Shown in pieces: positions 60,392 to 64,000 of a stretch of DNA of 64,000 nucleotides (its first letter is position 1; the number at the start of each line of letters is the position of its first letter). The notes under the pieces are model-generated. The model was not told the origin of the DNA and made no database searches. It worked only from the letters and a program-made list of their open reading frames with translations. The position numbers and the translations under genes are program-made. This stretch comes from Ignavibacteria bacterium. Lineage in GTDB: Bacteria > Bacteroidota > Ignavibacteria > UBA10030. Where the stretch lies: assembly GCA_016873805.1 (NCBI GenBank), contig VGVZ01000012.1, positions 24,736 through 88,735 on the forward strand. The letters are read 5' to 3'.

Positions 60392-63300
60392 TCACTTCAG
60401 CATCATCATCTTCTTAGACGCCTTGAAGTCACCGGCAACGAGGCGGTAGAGATACATACCGCTCGGTACCACTGACCCAGACTCATCCGTACCGTTCCAG
60501 GTAATCTGATGGAACTTCGCCGCCATCATATCACCTGCGATCAGCGTGCGGACCTTCACGCCGAGGGTGTTGTAGATCTCGAGCGTAACGGGTGCGGCTG
60601 TCGGCAGCGCGAACTTGATTGTCGTGCTGGGGTTGAATGGATTCGGATAGTTCTGGCTCAACGCGAATTCGGTCGGGACTGCCTCAACCACCTCAACATC
60701 CGTCACGCCTGTGACGTTGGCGGTGAAGCTGTAGCCAATCTGACCGACTTCGCTGTCGATAGCGTTGATCGTAATCGTCGTGCTGCCAGGAATCAAACCT
60801 TTGACGGTGAGCACGTTGTTCGCAATCGTAGCTGTCGCAATTGCGGTGTTCGCGCTCGTTGCGGATAACGTCACGGTTCCGCGTGTACCGCCAAATAGCG
60901 GCGGGCTCACGAGGCTCTTCGTGAAGGTTCTCGCACCGTCAGGCAGCGTGATGTTGCCGATCGGGTTCTGAACGAACAGCGTGGACTTCAGACCGTAGGT
61001 GAAGATACCACCTTCCGGACGAATGCCACCCACACTGTTGACGTTCACGACCGTGGGAATACCACCAGCGACGAAGTTGTCATACTCAACAGGATTGCCC
61101 TGGAGAGACCAGGCGTTCGCGACGTCTGTCGCAGTGCCAAGGCGGCGGATGATACGAACGTTCGCAATGGCATCGAAATCGCTGTATCCGGCTGCAGTCA
61201 GTTCAAGGTCGAACTTCGTGTTGCCGATGCTGGCGTTCGAAACGATGTTCCAGTAGAAGTCCGCATAACGGGCAATGCTGACGCCCGTTGTCACGCCATC
61301 CACGATCGGCAAGCCCACTGTTCCAGTCGGCTTCGTCGCAACGTGGTTGATCGTGATGGACAGACCGTTCGGAATTGTCGGAATTCCAAAGTTCGGCTTG
61401 AAGGTGACGGCCGCCGGGCGATACAGTGTCGAGGTACCGACCGGGAATTCGCTCCTCTCGTTGGTTGAGCCAACGATCGTTCCGACGTTCGCCAGGGTCT
61501 TACGAACACTTCCAACGACGTGACTGAGGTACGAACCAGTCACACCAGTTCTGTCGAATCCTTGGAAAGGTGCCGCAGGAGCAGCCAGGATAAGGACGTT
61601 TGAACCGGTTGCAACCAATCCGTTGACGAATGTCATCACGCCATTGATTCCGAGATTTCCACCCGCAATCGTAACGGTCGGGACAGGTGTCGTGCCGGTC
61701 TTGTTGATCGTCACGTTACCAATCGTCGCACCGCCGGCGGGCGTCGTGATGGTCTGGTTGGCCGATCCAGTGAACGACATTTGGACGGTTGTGCCAAACG
61801 AACCGCCTGCAGCGTTGACATCACCCTGCACTGCCAGAGTACCGCCGACCGTGGTGGTCTTCACGATACCCTTGGTAAGGGTTGAGACGCCAGTGACAGT
61901 CAACGTGTACGCTGTGCCTGCGTTGGACAGATCGATTCCTGATCCGTTCGTTGTGCAGTTCAGCACGAACGCACCCACTGTTCTGCTGGCGTGCAAGTTG
62001 AGCGTGCGATCCGTGGTGGTTCCACCCACGGAGACCGTGAAGGTCGTGATGGTCGCCGTGGAGGGCCACTCGTTGGAGGACGATGCGAAGTCGCCATTAC
62101 CTGTGTAGGTAAGGTTATACGCACCGGCCGGAGTGAGGGCCGAGTTGACGGAACCCGCGGATTGTCTGACAACCGTCGCTCCCACTGCAACGTTCAGCAC
62201 TTTGGAGCTTGTGGTAAGATCCAGAATACCTGACGTCAACGAGAGCGTTCCGTTTACTGTGGCATTGGCACTCAACTGAACCGTCTGTGAGGCGCCCGTA
62301 CCAATCGCAACGTTCACCGTCAGGTTCCGGAGAGCCGTTGTGGCTGTCGGCAACTCGACACCGGTGACGATCGTCGCCGGCAGGTTGGCATTCAGGTATA
62401 AGACGTCGACGACATTGGCGAATGTCGGTGCATGTGACAGTGTACCTGTGTTCTCGACGCGTACGACGACTGCGCCATCGGAGAGCGTCATGCGGCCTGC
62501 CGAACCGAGCGTCACGTTGCCTTTACCGAAGGTGAAACGGTTCGCCACTGTGAATGCGACCGTACCGGTTGCGGCACCAGCGGCCTCGAACCGGACGTTC
62601 GGAATCGACAGTGTGGAACCTGTTGCAGGGGTCAGACTACCGCCGTTGAAGACCACCTCACCGATGTTGGTGTTGGTCGCCGTAACGGAGGAGGAAGTTG
62701 TCGTGGTAATCGTACCTGCTGTGTAAGAGTAGGCACCGCCCGTGATGATGACGTCGTTGACGCCAAGGGCAAGTGTTCCCTTTGTATGTGTGAAGCCCGA
62801 GCTTGCTGTCAGCGTGCGCGCGGTCGCAGGCGACGTGGTGTTATCCGGATTCAGCGTGACCGTTCCGGTCGAGTTCAGTGCAACGAACCCCATGGATGGA
62901 TTGCCTGTCCCATCGATAACCATCGCTGTTCCGGTCAGATGCACGGCACCGGCGGCGCCACCGCTCGTGTACGTTCCCGCCGTGAAGGTGTATCCATTAC
63001 CGGCGAGCGTCAGGGGCAGCGTGCCAAGGTTCAAATCACCGGCCGTATGGACGAATTTGGTCGTCACGGTCAGACCATTGGTCACGAACGCGATGCCAAA
63101 GCCCGGTGAATTGAGCGTGAAGTTCGGGAAGTTAACAGTTGTCGTAAATGTGTAGTTCTTTGTTGCACCAACCGCCGCAACAATCGCTCCCGTACCTGCA
63201 CTGACGGTGCCGGTACCGGCATGCGTATAGTTGTCTGCGAGGGTCAGGTTATTATCGCCGAGGATGAGCGAACCATCGCCCGCCTGGCTGGTGGCGCCCG

Positions 63301-64000
63301 ACACGTTGATGTGCGAACCCAGCGTGAGCGTACCGCCGTTCACGCCGAGGGTACCGGCAATCGTCCGCGTTCCAGCCGCCGCGCCGTTCATGATCAGCGT
63401 CACCGCACCGGCGGTAACCGTGAAGTTACCCGCAATTGCGGAGGCCGTTGAATTCATGTTCAGCGTGGTCGTCCCGGCAGTATTTGTAAAGGTTGTCATA
63501 CTGGCCGTGGCGGTATTGAAGGTAATCGTCGAAACTAATCCGGTCCTGTTGATAGTCAGAACGGTCAATGCCTTCATCCCGGTGGAGGTAAAGGTACCAG
63601 ATGTGGCAGGATCAACCAACAGATCCGCAACCAGCGAAGCATTACCCGTACCACTGCCGCCCGTGAGGCTTGCCGCAGTACCGGTAATCTCGAATTGACC
63701 GCCGGTCACCGTACCGTTCACGGTGTGAGCCGCGGTATTGCCGCTTGCGGTCAATATGCGCGCACCGCCGTTGTTCAGATCCAGCGTCTCACCGTTATCA
63801 ACACGCAATGAGCCGGTGATTGTCCCGTTGCCGGCGATAAACAGGATGGTCTTTCCTGCTGTTCCAGCGATAATAGAGAGATCTCTCACCTTCGTTGAGA
63901 CAAAATCGGTCGCGCCAATCGTCGTATTGGTCTGACCGGTGTAGGACAGATTGTACACCGACGTGATTGCCAATGCAACCGCACCACCGTCCACACCGTC
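60392..64000 (-). CDS. Giant T9SS cargo protein (5' end outside window)
   Basis: At least 1202 residues; the frame is open to the right edge, so the signal peptide is not seen. The visible part is a long series of Thr/Gly/Asn/Val-rich strands (GTLGVNGGTLTLGSHINVSG, TTTVNFPNFTLNSPG) typical of a beta-helix or stacked passenger. Then comes a globular region with SVRKTLANVG and NERSEFPVGTSTLYRPAAVTF, a Big/cadherin-like module (LSATSANTAIATATIANNVL), and the sorting domain QNYPNPFNPSTTIKFALP, GVKVRTLIAGDM, VPSGMYLYRLVAGDF, MMMLK. It is probably a surface or secreted protein moved by SprA; the ligand is unknown. A hairpin with GATCCCT arms (60373-60393) runs into its stop codon. Confidence 0.86.
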   Translation of the reverse strand, partial: DGVDGGAVALAITSVYNLSYTGQTNTTIGATDFVSTKVRDLSIIAGTAGKTILFIAGNGTITGSLRVDNGETLDLNNGGARILTASGNTAAHTVNGTVTGGQFEITGTAASLTGGSGTGNASLVADLLVDPATSGTFTSTGMKALTVLTINRTGLVSTITFNTATASMTTFTNTAGTTTLNMNSTASAIAGNFTVTAGAVTLIMNGAAAGTRTIAGTLGVNGGTLTLGSHINVSGATSQAGDGSLILGDNNLTLADNYTHAGTGTVSAGTGAIVAAVGATKNYTFTTTVNFPNFTLNSPGFGIAFVTNGLTVTTKFVHTAGDLNLGTLPLTLAGNGYTFTAGTYTSGGAAGAVHLTGTAMVIDGTGNPSMGFVALNSTGTVTLNPDNTTSPATARTLTASSGFTHTKGTLALGVNDVIITGGAYSYTAGTITTTTSSSVTATNTNIGEVVFNGGSLTPATGSTLSIPNVRFEAAGAATGTVAFTVANRFTFGKGNVTLGSAGRMTLSDGAVVVRVENTGTLSHAPTFANVVDVLYLNANLPATIVTGVELPTATTALRNLTVNVAIGTGASQTVQLSANATVNGTLSLTSGILDLTTSSKVLNVAVGATVVRQSAGSVNSALTPAGAYNLTYTGNGDFASSSNEWPSTATITTFTVSVGGTTTDRTLNLHASRTVGAFVLNCTTNGSGIDLSNAGTAYTLTVTGVSTLTKGIVKTTTVGGTLAVQGDVNAAGGSFGTTVQMSFTGSANQTITTPAGGATIGNVTINKTGTTPVPTVTIAGGNLGINGVMTFVNGLVATGSNVLILAAPAAPFQGFDRTGVTGSYLSHVVGSVRKTLANVGTIVGSTNERSEFPVGTSTLYRPAAVTFKPNFGIPTIPNGLSITINHVATKPTGTVGLPIVDGVTTGVSIARYADFYWNIVSNASIGNTKFDLELTAAGYSDFDAIANVRIIRRLGTATDVANAWSLQGNPVEYDNFVAGGIPTVVNVNSVGGIRPEGGIFTYGLKSTLFVQNPIGNITLPDGARTFTKSLVSPPLFGGTRGTVTLSATSANTAIATATIANNVLTVKGLIPGSTTITINAIDSEVGQIGYSFTANVTGVTDVEVVEAVPTEFALSQNYPNPFNPSTTIKFALPTAAPVTLEIYNTLGVKVRTLIAGDMMAAKFHQITWNGTDESGSVVPSGMYLYRLVAGDFKASKKMMMLK

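Noticed and set aside
1..64000. tRNA and rRNA genes
   Set aside because: No cloverleaf with a GGTTCGANTCC-type arm and matching acceptor stem, and no rRNA-like stretch, was recognised in the intergenic regions. TTCAAGCCC-type matches fall inside sprA.

Overview
The window looks like a chromosomal segment of a member of the Bacteroidota/Chlorobiota/Ignavibacteriota (FCB) group. The evidence is a full-length type IX secretion (T9SS) translocon protein SprA, next to a PorX-type response regulator with a PglZ-like domain, and four large secreted proteins that end in the YPNPFNP(S)T sorting domain typical of Ignavibacteria and relatives. DUF3078, DUF5683 and DUF2723 proteins, which are common in this phylum, fit the same picture. 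The DNA is moderately GC-rich by eye. I could not assign a genus.

Layout. 1-1.9 kb: the 3' end of a TonB-dependent receptor and a LOG-family protein (+). 1.9-6.6 kb: a minus-strand operon of a DUF2723 (TMEM260-like) glycosyltransferase, a methyltransferase and a GT4 glycosyltransferase. 6.7-11.5 kb: lepA, two tandem signal peptidases I and hemW (-). 11.8-12.7 kb: an epimerase (+). 12.7-24.3 kb: a long minus-strand housekeeping run: porX-tsaE-tsaB-accD-panC-nucleotidyltransferase, a small exported protein with a strong promoter and terminator, then LytR_C protein-rsfS-argS and parA-parB-ridA-DUF5683. 24.4-31.3 kb: sprA (-). 31.7-34.2 kb: lptF-lptG (+). 34.2-37.9 kb: a DUF3078 outer-membrane protein (-), a DhaL/DegV fusion (+) and a DUF1295 membrane protein (+). 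38.5-49.5 kb and 60.4-64 kb: four T9SS cargo genes (-), separated by repeat-rich intergenic DNA. 49.7-57.7 kb: a TetR-controlled YbhGFSR-like efflux operon (TetR, HlyD lipoprotein, ATPase, TolC, ATPase, permease, permease), interrupted by a RAYT transposase gene bracketed by REP-like hairpins. 57.9-59.4 kb: a decayed RCK_C (TrkA-C) remnant and an M24 peptidase.

How it fits together. SprA is the T9SS outer-membrane channel, PorX its regulator, and the YPNPFNP proteins its likely cargo. Signal peptidases, LptF/G and the DUF2723 glycosyltransferase serve the same envelope and export theme. The accessory sequence is dominated by small palindromes of several families: 9-bp-stem/4-base-loop REP hairpins linked to the RAYT, ATCCCGAC...GTCGGGAT palindromes, stop-codon-straddling hairpins shared by all four cargo genes, and a MITE-like 187-bp element. 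One palindrome core appears to have been amplified in frame inside a cargo gene. Nine intergenic regions carry a near-identical promoter signature, TTG-N20-TANNTT or a close variant. The strongest candidates for something not yet described are the frameshifted RAYT/REP unit and the stop-codon hairpins of the T9SS cargo genes.
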